Below, piece after piece: positions 38,921 to 47,575 of a DNA stretch of 47,696 nt. The notes beneath the pieces were generated by a model, which searched no databases, was not told the origin of the DNA, and saw only the letters and a program-made list of their open reading frames with translations. Numbering within the stretch: position 1 is the stretch's first letter; every line of letters starts with the position of its first letter. The position numbers and the translations under genes are program-made. This DNA is from Nitrobacter vulgaris. Lineage in GTDB: Bacteria > Pseudomonadota > Alphaproteobacteria > Rhizobiales > Xanthobacteraceae. Location of the stretch: contig NZ_MWPQ01000002.1 in the NCBI RefSeq assembly GCF_002028545.1, positions 1 to 47,696 on the forward strand, read 5' to 3'.

Positions 38921-39244
38921 ATGCCGCGTTTCACGATCCATGATCTTGCTGCCATCATTGACGCCCGGGCTGCATCCGGGGGCGATGCGTCCTACACGCG
39001 AAAGCTGCTCGACAAGGGCCCCGTACATTGCGCCAGGAAGCTCGGCGAGGAAGTTGTTGAGACGGTCATCGCGGCAGTCGAGAATGATCGGCATCATTTG
39101 ATCGCCGAAGGTGCGGATCTCCTGTTTCATTTCCTTGTGCTGTTGAAGGCCAGGGATGTGACGCTGGAAGATGTCGAAGCTGTTTTGGCGCAACGCACGA
39201 CGAGATCGGGACTTGAAGAGAAAGCCGCACGCAATCGCGACTAG
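38921..39244 (+). CDS. hisE: Phosphoribosyl-ATP pyrophosphohydrolase
   Basis: A 107-residue all-alpha MazG-like hydrolase, the second step of histidine synthesis. It has SYTRKLLDKGPVHCARKLGE and EEVVETVIAA (metal-binding glutamates), and a DLLFHFLVLL helix. Stand-alone hisE (not fused to hisI) is typical here. It lies 78 bases after hisF. Confidence 0.94.
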   Translation: MPRFTIHDLAAIIDARAASGGDASYTRKLLDKGPVHCARKLGEEVVETVIAAVENDRHHLIAEGADLLFHFLVLLKARDVTLEDVEAVLAQRTTRSGLEEKAARNRD

Positions 39245-39259
39245 CGTCCGATTCAACTT

Positions 39260-39309
39260 GAGCATGATCTTTTCCGAAAGCCGGTTTCCACTTTTCGGGA
39301 TCATGCTCC
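39260..39309. repeat. Dispersed repeat, GAGCATGATC family, complete copy
   Basis: GAGCATGATCTTTTCCGAAA, GCCGGTTTCCACTTTTCGGG and ATCATGCTCC form a long imperfect stem, with outer arms GAGCATGAT/ATCATGCTC and inner arms CCGAAA/TTTTCGG. It lies between hisE and coaA, ending 19 bases before the coaA start. Confidence 0.8.
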
Positions 39310-39327
39310 AGCCCCGAGGCAAGCTTC

Positions 39328-40284
39328 ATGGATTCGCGGGCAGAACAGCAGCAATATAATCCGTATCGGGTTTTCCCCCGTGCCGAATGGGCAAAACTCC
39401 GCCACGATATGCCGATGACGCTGGCGGCGAATGAAATCGCCGCGTTACGGTCGATGCATGATCGGTTAGATCTCGTGGAGGTCGAGGAAATTTATCTGCC
39501 TTTGTCCAGACTGCTGTCGATCTATGTGGCCTCGATGCAGCGTCTCTTTGTTGCTCAGCGTCAGTTTCTCGGCATTCATGATCGCAAGGTGCCGTATATC
39601 ATCGGTGTTGCCGGGTCGGTTGCGGTTGGAAAATCAACGACGGCGCGCGTGTTGCAGGCGCTGCTCGCACGATGGTCGCCGCGCCCCAAAGTCGAACTCG
39701 TCACGACTGACGGATTTTTGTTTCCGAACGCGGTGCTCGAGCGACGCGGCTTGATGCAGAAAAAAGGTTTCCCGGAGAGTTACGACTTGCCGGTTCTGCT
39801 GTCGTTTCTCAGTGACATCAAGGCCGGCCGTGCGCCGGTGCGCGCACCGGTTTACTCGCATCTGACTTACGACATCGTCCCTCATAAGTGGATCGAGATC
39901 AGTCAGCCCGATATTCTGATCGTCGAAGGCGTCAATGTTCTGCAGACCGGTCCGCTCCCGCGCGACGGCAGGGCCGTTCCGGTCGTCTCCGATTTCTTCG
40001 ACTTCTCTGTCTATCTCGATGCCGAAGAGCCGGTGCTGCGCGACTGGTACGTGACCCGCTTCCTTGCCCTGCGGGATTCGGCCTTTCAGGACCCACGGTC
40101 CTATTTTAATCGGTACGCGCTGCTGTCGGACGATGAAGCGATCGCAACGGCGATTGCAATCTGGGAGCGCACCAACCGTGCCAATTTGGAGGACAACATT
40201 CTGCCGACGCGGCCCCGTGCGAACCTGATCCTCAAGAAGGGGGCCGATCATGTCGTCGAGCAGGTCGCGCTAAGGCGGCTTTAG
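39328..40284 (+). CDS. coaA: Pantothenate kinase, type I
   Basis: A 318-residue P-loop kinase, the first step of CoA synthesis and usually feedback-inhibited by CoA. It opens with [16 protein letters not shown]. It has the P-loop [17 protein letters not shown] near residue 94-104, [38 protein letters not shown] and IEGVNVLQ-type ([10 protein letters not shown]) segments, which are all diagnostic. The ATG at 39328 follows a dispersed repeat. It probably has its own promoter or reads through from hisE. Confidence 0.96.
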   Translation: MDSRAEQQQYNPYRVFPRAEWAKLRHDMPMTLAANEIAALRSMHDRLDLVEVEEIYLPLSRLLSIYVASMQRLFVAQRQFLGIHDRKVPYIIGVAGSVAVGKSTTARVLQALLARWSPRPKVELVTTDGFLFPNAVLERRGLMQKKGFPESYDLPVLLSFLSDIKAGRAPVRAPVYSHLTYDIVPHKWIEISQPDILIVEGVNVLQTGPLPRDGRAVPVVSDFFDFSVYLDAEEPVLRDWYVTRFLALRDSAFQDPRSYFNRYALLSDDEAIATAIAIWERTNRANLEDNILPTRPRANLILKKGADHVVEQVALRRL

Positions 40285-40348
40285 AGATTTCTCGTGCGCA
40301 AAGGTAGGTCTCATTGGCAACGAGACGTGCGCACTGGTGCATGTTACC

Positions 40349-42607
40349 TCAGGCGGGGACGTGACGAGCGGCCGTCAATCCCGCAAGCGCTTCGGCCAGC
40401 CTGTCGCGATCGAGCGGCTTGACGAGAAAGCCATCCATGCCGGCCTCGAAGCAGGCATAACGATCGTCAGTCAGCGTGTTGGCGGTCAACGCCAAGATGG
40501 TCGTGCGGCGGCCGAACTGGGCGGCTTCTCGTTCGCGAATTTTCCTGGTGGCCTCAATGCCGTCGAGGGTCGGCATCTGGACGTCCATCAGGACGAGATC
40601 GTAGGGCTTACCCGCGGCTAGGGCGGCGTCCCACGATTCCAGCGCTTTCTCTCCGTTTGCGGTGACGATGACGGCATGCCCGAGGTGGGTCAGGAGTGAT
40701 CGCGTCAAGAGCGCATTGATCTCATTGTCCTCCGCGACGAGAATTGAAAGGCTTGGTGCGGACGTCGTGGTCGATGTCTCGGATCGTTCAGGCCTGTCGC
40801 AATCAGGTTGGCCGTTGGTGGTGCGAAGGAAGGTCGAGTCCTCGATCGGCGCAGACAATCGCGCTGCGATCGACGCAGCTCGCAAAGGCTTGACAAGATA
40901 GCCCGTAAACGCCGCGGCGCCGGTGGCCTGAAGGTCCTGCCTTGTGGATGGCGTGACCATGACGATCCGGCGCGCCGAATGTTGGCGGGCAACCTGACCG
41001 AGCCGCCAGATCTCATCTCTGCCCATCGCATGATCGACAAGCACGGCGTGCCACGCTCGCTCCGGAAGCAGCGCGTGAGCAACTGCGAGGTCCGATGTCG
41101 TGCAAGTCTCGGCCCCCCATCGCTCCAGGCGCCGGGCGAGCAGCGATGTCTCGATGGTCTGAGGCGCCACGAGCATGACTGGATGTCCCGCCAGATCCGG
41201 CGTGACAAAGCGCTTTCGTTCTGGTGCGCTCTCGTGAGCAGGAAGAGGGATTGAGACCTCGAATGTCGAACCGGCACCCGGCTTGCTCTGCAGCGTGATG
41301 CGCCCGCCCATCCGTTTAGCGATGCGATTGCTGATACTTAACCCCAGTCCCGATCCGCCGTAATTGCGCGCAATTTGGTCGTCGGCCTGCTCGAAATCAC
41401 GGAAAATCCGAGCCTGCGCATCCGGCGCAATGCCAATTCCAGTGTCACGGACCATGAAGCGAATATCGTCGTGCCCGACGCCGGGGGCGACGGTCAGCGC
41501 AACGCCGCCGGACGCCGTAAATTTGATTGCGTTGCCTGCAAGATTGAGCAGCACCTGGCGCAAGCGCGCGGCGTCTCCGATCACTTCGGTTGGCAGGGTC
41601 TCATCGATATAGGCGGCGATTTCAAGCTGCCTGGCCTGCGCACGCGGCGCCAGCAGTTCGGTGATGTCCTCGATCAGATCGCACAGGATGAAAGGGCGGC
41701 GTTCCAGGTCGATCTTCCCGGCCTCGATCTTGGAATAGTCGAGCAACTCCTCGATCAGCGATAACAATGCATCTCCGGATGCCTTCACTGCCTTGACATA
41801 TGTCGTCTGTTCGGGCGTGAGCGAGGTTTCCAACAGCAATCCGCTCATGCCGATGATGCCGTTAAGTGGTGTGCGAAACTCGTGCGACGTCATCGCCAGG
41901 AAGCGCGATTTCGCCTGGTTGGCCGCGTTCGCGTGATCCCGCGCTTCACCGAGCACGCGCTCGGTCTCGGTACGATCGGTGACGTCGCGGCCGACGCATT
42001 GTAGTTCTGCCGGATGGTTGGCGTCGATCCGCATCAGGGCTTCGCGCCATGCAATCCAACGGGGGCCTCGTGCGGTTTCGACGCGCTGATCGCAAATTCG
42101 CGTGCCGTTCGATTCAATCATGCTCTCGCTTTGCTCGAGAACGGGGAGCGCGAACCGGGTTCCAAGCAGCTCCGCCCGTGATCGCTGAGCCAGGATGCAA
42201 TAGGCATCATTGACCGAGGTGATGGCGCCGGTCCCATCGCGCAAAACGATCAGATCGCCCTGCGACTCGAAAAGGCAGCGCGCGCGCTCCTCCGCTTCCT
42301 TCAGCTCCCAATTGCGATCAGCGAGCGCTTCATTGTGGAGAGCAACTTTGCGAATTTTCTTGCGCATCCTGCGCAAGCGTATGCTCTGGATCGCCAGCGC
42401 GACACAAGCGAGCGCGAACAGAAAGCTGATGCCGATTGCGAAGGCGTGAGGGTCGTAATCGGCGCTTCGGCTTCCGGAAATGAAACCGTAGGCACCTCCG
42501 AACGCGATTGAAAAGGTCATGAAGGCTCGAAAAGCAACATTCAGCCGGGGATGTTGCCGGATCAGCCCACGCAGGCGTGCCCTCATCCAGAATAATCGCG
42601 CTGCCAT
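40349..42607 (-). CDS. Hybrid sensor histidine kinase with PAS and receiver domains
   Basis: A 752-residue membrane kinase. Two transmembrane helices (about 27-44 and 55-75) flank a short periplasmic loop. A PAS domain follows (about 105-215), then HisKA with the phospho-histidine H242 in TSHEFRTPLNG, HATPase with NLAGNAIKF, DTGIGIAP and GGSGLGLSI, a divergent receiver-like domain (about 480-590), and a C-terminal receiver with D675 in LVLMDVQMP and the KP pair near 727. The ATG at 42605-42607, with GGAAGG upstream, is preferred to the longer frame. No partner regulator is adjacent. The architecture resembles BarA/CckA-like multistep phosphorelay kinases, but the signal is unknown. Confidence 0.92.
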   Translation of the reverse strand: MAARLFWMRARLRGLIRQHPRLNVAFRAFMTFSIAFGGAYGFISGSRSADYDPHAFAIGISFLFALACVALAIQSIRLRRMRKKIRKVALHNEALADRNWELKEAEERARCLFESQGDLIVLRDGTGAITSVNDAYCILAQRSRAELLGTRFALPVLEQSESMIESNGTRICDQRVETARGPRWIAWREALMRIDANHPAELQCVGRDVTDRTETERVLGEARDHANAANQAKSRFLAMTSHEFRTPLNGIIGMSGLLLETSLTPEQTTYVKAVKASGDALLSLIEELLDYSKIEAGKIDLERRPFILCDLIEDITELLAPRAQARQLEIAAYIDETLPTEVIGDAARLRQVLLNLAGNAIKFTASGGVALTVAPGVGHDDIRFMVRDTGIGIAPDAQARIFRDFEQADDQIARNYGGSGLGLSISNRIAKRMGGRITLQSKPGAGSTFEVSIPLPAHESAPERKRFVTPDLAGHPVMLVAPQTIETSLLARRLERWGAETCTTSDLAVAHALLPERAWHAVLVDHAMGRDEIWRLGQVARQHSARRIVMVTPSTRQDLQATGAAAFTGYLVKPLRAASIAARLSAPIEDSTFLRTTNGQPDCDRPERSETSTTTSAPSLSILVAEDNEINALLTRSLLTHLGHAVIVTANGEKALESWDAALAAGKPYDLVLMDVQMPTLDGIEATRKIREREAAQFGRRTTILALTANTLTDDRYACFEAGMDGFLVKPLDRDRLAEALAGLTAARHVPA

Positions 42608-42940
42608 CGACCTTCCCGAATTTCCTGCAGCGTTCGTCGGAGGCGGTTGCCGCCAACGAAAGTACGCGCAGCGTGTGTGTGTCCCTGTCAGCATGAAAGC
42701 ATGACATTGCGGAAGTCCTCGAGGGCCACACCGGAAACGGTTCGGATGCGAACAAGGTTAACGAGGTCTTATCGAGACATCACAGGACCGGTGTCGCGAG
42801 GCAGATCGGGGCGGCAACTTGCGGATCCGTCGCGGACGGAGGCGAACTGTATTGTTATTTTGAAGCGTTTTCTTCACGCGAGCAGGTCACCATCCTCGGG
42901 TCAAGTCCGAGGACATGCTTCGCTCGAAAACGCTATAATG
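42608..42940. other. 333-base gap between comM remnant and hybrid kinase
   Basis: No gene seen. The last 80 bases are copy 6 of the GCGTTTTC repeat. The remainder should contain the kinase promoter. Confidence 0.45.
42858..42939. repeat. Dispersed repeat, GCGTTTTC family, copy 6 (with internal insert)
   Basis: TTTTGAAGCGTTTTCTTCAC, GCGAGCAGGTCACC, then an insert containing CCTCGGGTCAAGTCCGAGG (itself a hairpin), then ATGCTTCGCTCGAAAACGCT. It abuts the stop codon of the comM remnant. Confidence 0.75.
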
Positions 42941-43849
42941 TCAGGCCGCGCGTTTGATGTCGTCGGCGAGCGCGCGATAGGACAGAGCTTCGGCAAGGTG
43001 CAGCCGGCCGATCTTGTCAGCGGCATCGAGGTCCGCGAGCGTGCGGGCGACGCGTAGTACCCGGTGATAGCCTCGCGCCGACAAACGCATGCTTTCCGCG
43101 GCGTCGCGGAGCAGCTTCAGCCCTTGTGCATCCGGTTGCGCGATGTCTTCCAGCGCGGCCGCCGGGGCTTCGGCGTTGGTCCGGACATTCGTAAGGCCGA
43201 GCGCAGCATAGCGCGCTGCCTGAATGTCCCGTGCCGTGGCAACACGAGCGCCGACTTCGGCTGAACCTTCCGACGAAGGCGGCAGAATGAGATCGGAGGC
43301 GGTCACAGCCGGCACTTCGATGCGCAGATCGATGCGGTCCAGGAGAGGTCCCGAGATGCGCATTTGATAGTCAGCGGTGCAGCGATCGATGCGGCCGCGC
43401 TTGCAGGCATAGCCAGGCTCAAAGGCATGGCCGCAGCGGCATGGATTCATCGCCGCCACCAGCATGAAACGCGCAGGATAGGTCACGCGATGATTGGCGC
43501 GGGACACCGCGATCTCGCCGTTCTCGAGCGGCTGCCGGAGCGAATCCAGCACGCGCGGATCGAACTCCGGCAACTCGTCGAGAAACAGGACGCCGTTATG
43601 CGCGAGCGAGATTTCACCAGGTTTGGCGCGCGTGCCGCCCCCCGTCAGCGCGGCCATGCTGGCGGAATGATGCGGGGCGCGAAACGGCCGGTGCGAGGTG
43701 AGCGCACCGCCGTCGATTGCGCCGGCAACCGACGCGATCATCGACACTTCCAGCAGCTCGGCCGGCGACAGCGGTGGGAGAATCGAAGGCAGGCGTGCCG
43801 CGAGCATTGATTTGCCGCTGCCGGGAGAGCCGACCATCAGGATATTATG
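42941..43849 (-). pseudogene. comM: ComM/YifB Mg-chelatase-like AAA+ protein, C-terminal part, disrupted by insertion
   Basis: The remaining frame gives the last ~300 of an expected ~510 residues. Recognisable sequence begins HNILMVGSPGSGKS (Walker A) and runs through LPSILPPLSPAELLEVS, HRPFRAPHHSASMAALTGGG, LFLDELPEF (Walker B), AMNPCRCGH (zinc-type), GPLLDRIDLRIEVP and the Mg-chelatase C-terminal domain to a normal end. Homology stops at the codon before HN, near 43849-43850. The frame continues only through unrelated sequence to a stop at 43934. The ATG at 43835-43837 has no ribosome binding site, so the fragment is probably not expressed. ComM is the hexameric helicase that drives branch migration during natural transformation. 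The 5' ~200 codons must lie beyond the inserted element. Confidence 0.88.
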
Positions 43850-43854
43850 AACAA

Positions 43855-43934
43855 TTAACCCGAGCCATTTTGGGGTAATGGGACCAATAGATCGAGGGAG
43901 GATACTTAACCTAAAATATCGGGGTACTGGCCCC
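43855..43934. repeat. Two imperfect direct repeats at the element end
   Basis: Copy A (43855-43885) is TTAACC, 11 bases, GGGGTAATGGGACC. Copy B (43906-43934) is TTAACC, 9 bases, GGGGTACTGGCCCC. Their starts are 51 bases apart, and copy B runs into the stop codon of the primase-helicase gene. Repeated short sites at an element end are what a transposase or recombinase would bind. Confidence 0.55.
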
Positions 43935-46882
43935 TATGCTGCCGCCACGATTTCAGCCTTGATGTCCTTGTTGCAGCGATACGCCGACGCCAATCGCGCC
44001 ATGAGTTCGAGTTTTGCCGGATCCAACGCGTAGTACCGGGTGGCCCGTTTCGCTCGCTTTTCTCGGGCGACGGGATTCACCTTAAGGCCCAGGGTCTTGA
44101 GGAGCCCATTCAGCTGCCGGACAGGATTGGAGCGCACGTCCCGACGAATGGGAACCCCAGTACGCTCGTGAATGAAATTACGATTCCGTTCACAGAGATC
44201 AGCGAACGCTGACAGCTGTTGAACGGTGATTCGGACGTCAGATCGAAATCCCGATTCGTCAGCGATGCCTGCTGCAACCGCGAGCACAGCCATGAGAATC
44301 GTCTTATCCCCGGAGAGGCGAGAAAGCTCATCGTCCAGGCTCACGAGAATCATCCGGACGGTTTTCAGAAGATCTTTCCAGCGGTTCTGAAGCTTAGACA
44401 ACGCTTCAACGCGCTCCAGCAGCCTGTTGTCGTGATTCAAGACCAAAATGTCGTAGGTCAGGTCGACCGAAAGAGCCCGCTGAAGAAAATTGCGCTCGTA
44501 GCGGAGGCGCTCCGCGGGAGACAACGTCTGATTTTCATGGAGAATGCAAAGATCCAAATATTCGTCGTCATCCACATCGTCAGCCTCAAGTAGCCCGCGA
44601 ACGTGATCGCTCCAAAGTCGCTTCTCGGCCTCAGACCGGTCCTTGTTGGGTAGTGACTGTTCGTCGTTCTTTTCGATCTCCCAACCTTGGGATCGTCTAA
44701 GATCGCAGAACAATTCAATGAGATTATTCTTTGATGCGCGCTGTGCTGCCACCACGTGCGTATAAATCAACAGCAGCGGGTCGGTGGGATTATATTTTGT
44801 CAAACCATCCGGGGCGTAGCCGGTGACCGCGCGAGGGACGACCCTTGCGCGCGCCAGATCGTCGCGAATCACGTCAAAATTGGACGCGTACTGAAACCGG
44901 GTGGGGCTGATCCATACTTTGACTTGCCCGGGATTTCGGACGCGCCACAACTGCTGGTCCATATCGGTGTGGGTGTTGACCTTGGGGTAAAAGAAACCAA
45001 ACACACGGTCGACCTTGCATAGACCGCTCTCCTCAAGGCCCTGTGGATCGGGAAACGTGATGTCAATACCGGTTCCGAGAGACGGGGAGCACATTAAGAC
45101 CTGAATCTTGAGAATCTCCTCACAGACATTTTGTACAAAATCGATTTCTGCAGGGTCCTGTGAATTGTCCGAGGTGATGACTTTCATCTTGAGGGATGAA
45201 CCACATTTTTCTCGCAGTATTTCCGCGAGCACTTTGATCTGCTTTTTTGAGTTTGAGGTCACAAAGCATCGCTCTCCACTCTGAATGCTGGAGATAAGCT
45301 CCTCCCTGAGCACCTTCTCACTGGCATAGAGTTGCAGCTTCCGTTCTGATTTCTGAGTAAGTGGCTTGTTCAAAATGATGCTGGTGTTGTCACGCCAGTC
45401 TTGTGGTCGAAGATACCCCAGCACGTGGGAGGTGAGCATACCTAAGTCGGCATCGAGCGCGACGACGGACTTTGCCCCTTGGATCTCGAAAGCCAGCGCG
45501 TCGTAGCATCGCTCCAAGCCACCTTTGGTTTTTGTGATCGTATCGCCCACCAAATGCGAAAACAGCTGCTCCGATTCGTCGATGATCACGAGTTCAAATG
45601 GCGGGTCTGTCCGAAAGAATGGTCGCTTACCCTGACATCGATAGACGTAGCTCTCGGTGAAATTCGGAAGGCTGTCGATGCAGACGGCCAGCCTGCTGGG
45701 GTTCTTCATGACATGTCCCAGATCAAGATAGTAAGCCAGGCCCAGACGACTTGCCGCTTCTCTGAGCAGCGCGCGTCGATGGCCGACTAATAGGATGGAT
45801 TTTGGAAAGCCATTCTTTCCAGCGTTCTTCTCGATTTCATGGATAAGCTGTTTCAGGGCAGTTGTTTTGCCGCTGCCCTTTGGGCTCTTAACCAGGGTTA
45901 TGCCCGGTTCAAATTTGAGGGCCGGCAGGAATCTCTCCTGAATCACGGTGCAGTGGGAATCTGGCGGGAAGAATTCCTCAAACAGGGTCTTGGGTTCCGA
46001 CGTGCGTTCCGGATTTTCAAGCCGCCGCTGAACCATCCGCTCGAATGCTCCAAAATCATACTGATCGGGCTCAAGCTCCCAGTAGGTCAGCCCGCATGCA
46101 CGGCAGTGAATTCCCAAGCCGCCCCGAGTCCACGAAGGGACGACGAAAGCGCTTGCATGGCGATCATCGTGATGCGGACAATGGACGCTCGTCCCGGGCT
46201 CAAGGTCACCGAGAAATGCCGTATCGCCGCTGGCAAGCATGAGCGGCGTTTCGCTCTTGACTCTCTTGGACGAGTTGATCGCCAGCTTGCTTTTTTGGAC
46301 GCTTCGGAGCTCCCTGCCGTTCTCGATGAGATCATCGAGAACCTCACGAGGCATCACGTTGTCATAGCTCCACGTTGACGCTTTGCTGGAGCCGAAGAAG
46401 CATCGCGCCTTATCGCTGATCGACAGGTCTGCACCTAGTCGAAATGCGAGGGCTAGATTGGCATCGGCCCAATCCTGTGCTGCTAAGATGGATCGTTCCA
46501 ACGCAAAGACAACCCGCAGGCGATGCTCCGCGTCGGTGTGCGACGCTGTTGTGTAGATGAACGCCGCATTTCCGTTTATGAACGCATTATCTCGGGCTTC
46601 ATTGATCCTCAAAGTCCCGTCTAAATCCGCGGCGAGAAAGCCAGCGGCGAGAAACTTTTTTCCCTTTCGCTGCCCATCTTTGAATTGCGGTGCAAATGCG
46701 TGGCCGTCGGTGACATGCTGGATAAGTTCGGCGACATTGAGCTCCTTTGAATCCCAGCCACTTGCGCTGTGCGCTTTCATGACGCCTTGATCAGGCTTAT
46801 CGATCAGCGCGGTATTGATGCTGAGGCTCATCCGTGGAATGACGGGCGTGGTTTTAGCCTTGATATCTTTTCGTTGTGACAT
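43934..46882 (-). CDS. Replicative primase-helicase-like protein (CyRepA1/herpes origin-binding-type)
   Basis: A 982-residue multidomain protein. Residues 78-165 look like an archaeo-eukaryotic primase core: FLAADLDG (metal-binding D-x-D, 84-89), TTASH (111-115), HRLRVVF (120-126) and SDKARCFFG (156-164). A CHC2-like zinc motif follows: C235-P-H-H, then C260-x-x-C263. The helicase part has Walker A SPKGSGKTT (333-341), LLVGHRRALLREAASRL, Walker B VIIDESE (432-438), SPSLGTGIDI and an arginine-finger-type QQLWRVRNPGQ. This order matches large replication proteins of plasmids and integrated elements. I infer it initiates or primes replication of the element. The C-terminal 300 residues are unassigned. 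The start has GAGGGA seven bases upstream, next to a strong hairpin. Confidence 0.72.
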   Translation of the reverse strand: MSQRKDIKAKTTPVIPRMSLSINTALIDKPDQGVMKAHSASGWDSKELNVAELIQHVTDGHAFAPQFKDGQRKGKKFLAAGFLAADLDGTLRINEARDNAFINGNAAFIYTTASHTDAEHRLRVVFALERSILAAQDWADANLALAFRLGADLSISDKARCFFGSSKASTWSYDNVMPREVLDDLIENGRELRSVQKSKLAINSSKRVKSETPLMLASGDTAFLGDLEPGTSVHCPHHDDRHASAFVVPSWTRGGLGIHCRACGLTYWELEPDQYDFGAFERMVQRRLENPERTSEPKTLFEEFFPPDSHCTVIQERFLPALKFEPGITLVKSPKGSGKTTALKQLIHEIEKNAGKNGFPKSILLVGHRRALLREAASRLGLAYYLDLGHVMKNPSRLAVCIDSLPNFTESYVYRCQGKRPFFRTDPPFELVIIDESEQLFSHLVGDTITKTKGGLERCYDALAFEIQGAKSVVALDADLGMLTSHVLGYLRPQDWRDNTSIILNKPLTQKSERKLQLYASEKVLREELISSIQSGERCFVTSNSKKQIKVLAEILREKCGSSLKMKVITSDNSQDPAEIDFVQNVCEEILKIQVLMCSPSLGTGIDITFPDPQGLEESGLCKVDRVFGFFYPKVNTHTDMDQQLWRVRNPGQVKVWISPTRFQYASNFDVIRDDLARARVVPRAVTGYAPDGLTKYNPTDPLLLIYTHVVAAQRASKNNLIELFCDLRRSQGWEIEKNDEQSLPNKDRSEAEKRLWSDHVRGLLEADDVDDDEYLDLCILHENQTLSPAERLRYERNFLQRALSVDLTYDILVLNHDNRLLERVEALSKLQNRWKDLLKTVRMILVSLDDELSRLSGDKTILMAVLAVAAGIADESGFRSDVRITVQQLSAFADLCERNRNFIHERTGVPIRRDVRSNPVRQLNGLLKTLGLKVNPVAREKRAKRATRYYALDPAKLELMARLASAYRCNKDIKAEIVAAA

Positions 46883-46894
46883 GACACATCCCTC

Positions 46895-46922
46895 TGTCCG
46901 GACGCGGAAAAGCGTCCGGACA
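46895..46922. promoter_or_regulatory. Perfect hairpin with paired GTCCGGAC palindromes before the primase-helicase gene
   Basis: TGTCCGGACGC (46895-46905), 6-base loop, GCGTCCGGACA (46912-46922) forms a perfect 11-base stem. Each arm also contains the 8-base palindrome GTCCGGAC, so the site reads as two operator half-repeats. On the coding strand it ends directly before the GAGGGA ribosome binding site of the 982-residue protein. It could be an operator for a dimeric repressor or an RNA hairpin controlling translation. Confidence 0.6.
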
Positions 46923-46948
46923 GTTTCGTAGAGAGGTTGTGGTTGGAT

Positions 46949-47575
46949 TTAGGGTTGCAGCCGAGTGGAGCTACAGGGGTTCTTTGCCATTCGCCAACCG
47001 GTCTTGTCTCCAAACGGCTGATGAAACTCGCCTGGCTGAACGATCGACTTGAAGTGTGGCAAAGTGTGCACGAATGTCGCTAACGCGAGGGCAATCATAT
47101 CCCAGTCTGCTGGTCCGGGGCAGCTGTTCACGGCTGCTGTGATCGCGCAATAGAACGCCTTTTCAATATCGGAATCTGCTTCCGTGAGGTGGAGGCAATG
47201 CTGGACTAACGCTGATTCGATTTCAAAACCCGCGCTTTCAACGATCGCGCGGCCTGCGTGAATGAAATCAAGACCCGGCGGTCGCAGTTCATAAAGTCTA
47301 TCACGCATGTATTCGCGATTGACTCGAACGAACTCTGAGTAATCTTCCTTTGTGCGTTCGAGATTGATGGCTTCGAGCCAATTGCATCGACGATTATAAT
47401 CTTCAGGATCAATGGATCGCATCATCCGGACGACTACCACACCCGTGTCCTGTTCTGACTCTTGCTCTTGAGAACCATCCCCCCAGCTGGCTTGAGCCCT
47501 GAACGCGTCGGTTAGGTCGAACCGCTTCGGAGGCTCTCCCTTTGGAATCGTTCGTCTAATGCCGTTTTGTGTCAT
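46949..47575 (-). CDS. Unrecognised protein, 5' end occupied by an IS21-family element
   Basis: I do not recognise this protein. From the ATG at 47573-47575 it has 208 residues. The sequence starts MTQNGIRRTIPKGEPPKRFD, continues with an acidic Glu/Gln-rich patch (about 42-50), and has helical segments such as YNRRCNWLEAINLERTKEDY and ALALATFVHTLPHF. No transmembrane segment or known motif is visible. The frame is also open further up to 47665, but that part is read from insertion-sequence DNA. The ATG itself lies inside the IS end, so the original start may be lost and the protein may be truncated or altered at its N-terminus. It is 66 bases ahead of the primase-helicase gene on the same strand and probably cotranscribed. 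Confidence 0.5.
   Translation of the reverse strand: MTQNGIRRTIPKGEPPKRFDLTDAFRAQASWGDGSQEQESEQDTGVVVVRMMRSIDPEDYNRRCNWLEAINLERTKEDYSEFVRVNREYMRDRLYELRPPGLDFIHAGRAIVESAGFEIESALVQHCLHLTEADSDIEKAFYCAITAAVNSCPGPADWDMIALALATFVHTLPHFKSIVQPGEFHQPFGDKTGWRMAKNPCSSTRLQP

Noticed and set aside
43835-43837. ATG as a functional new start for a shortened ComM
   Set aside because: No ribosome binding site upstream, and the N-terminal domain is missing. More likely a pseudogene remnant.
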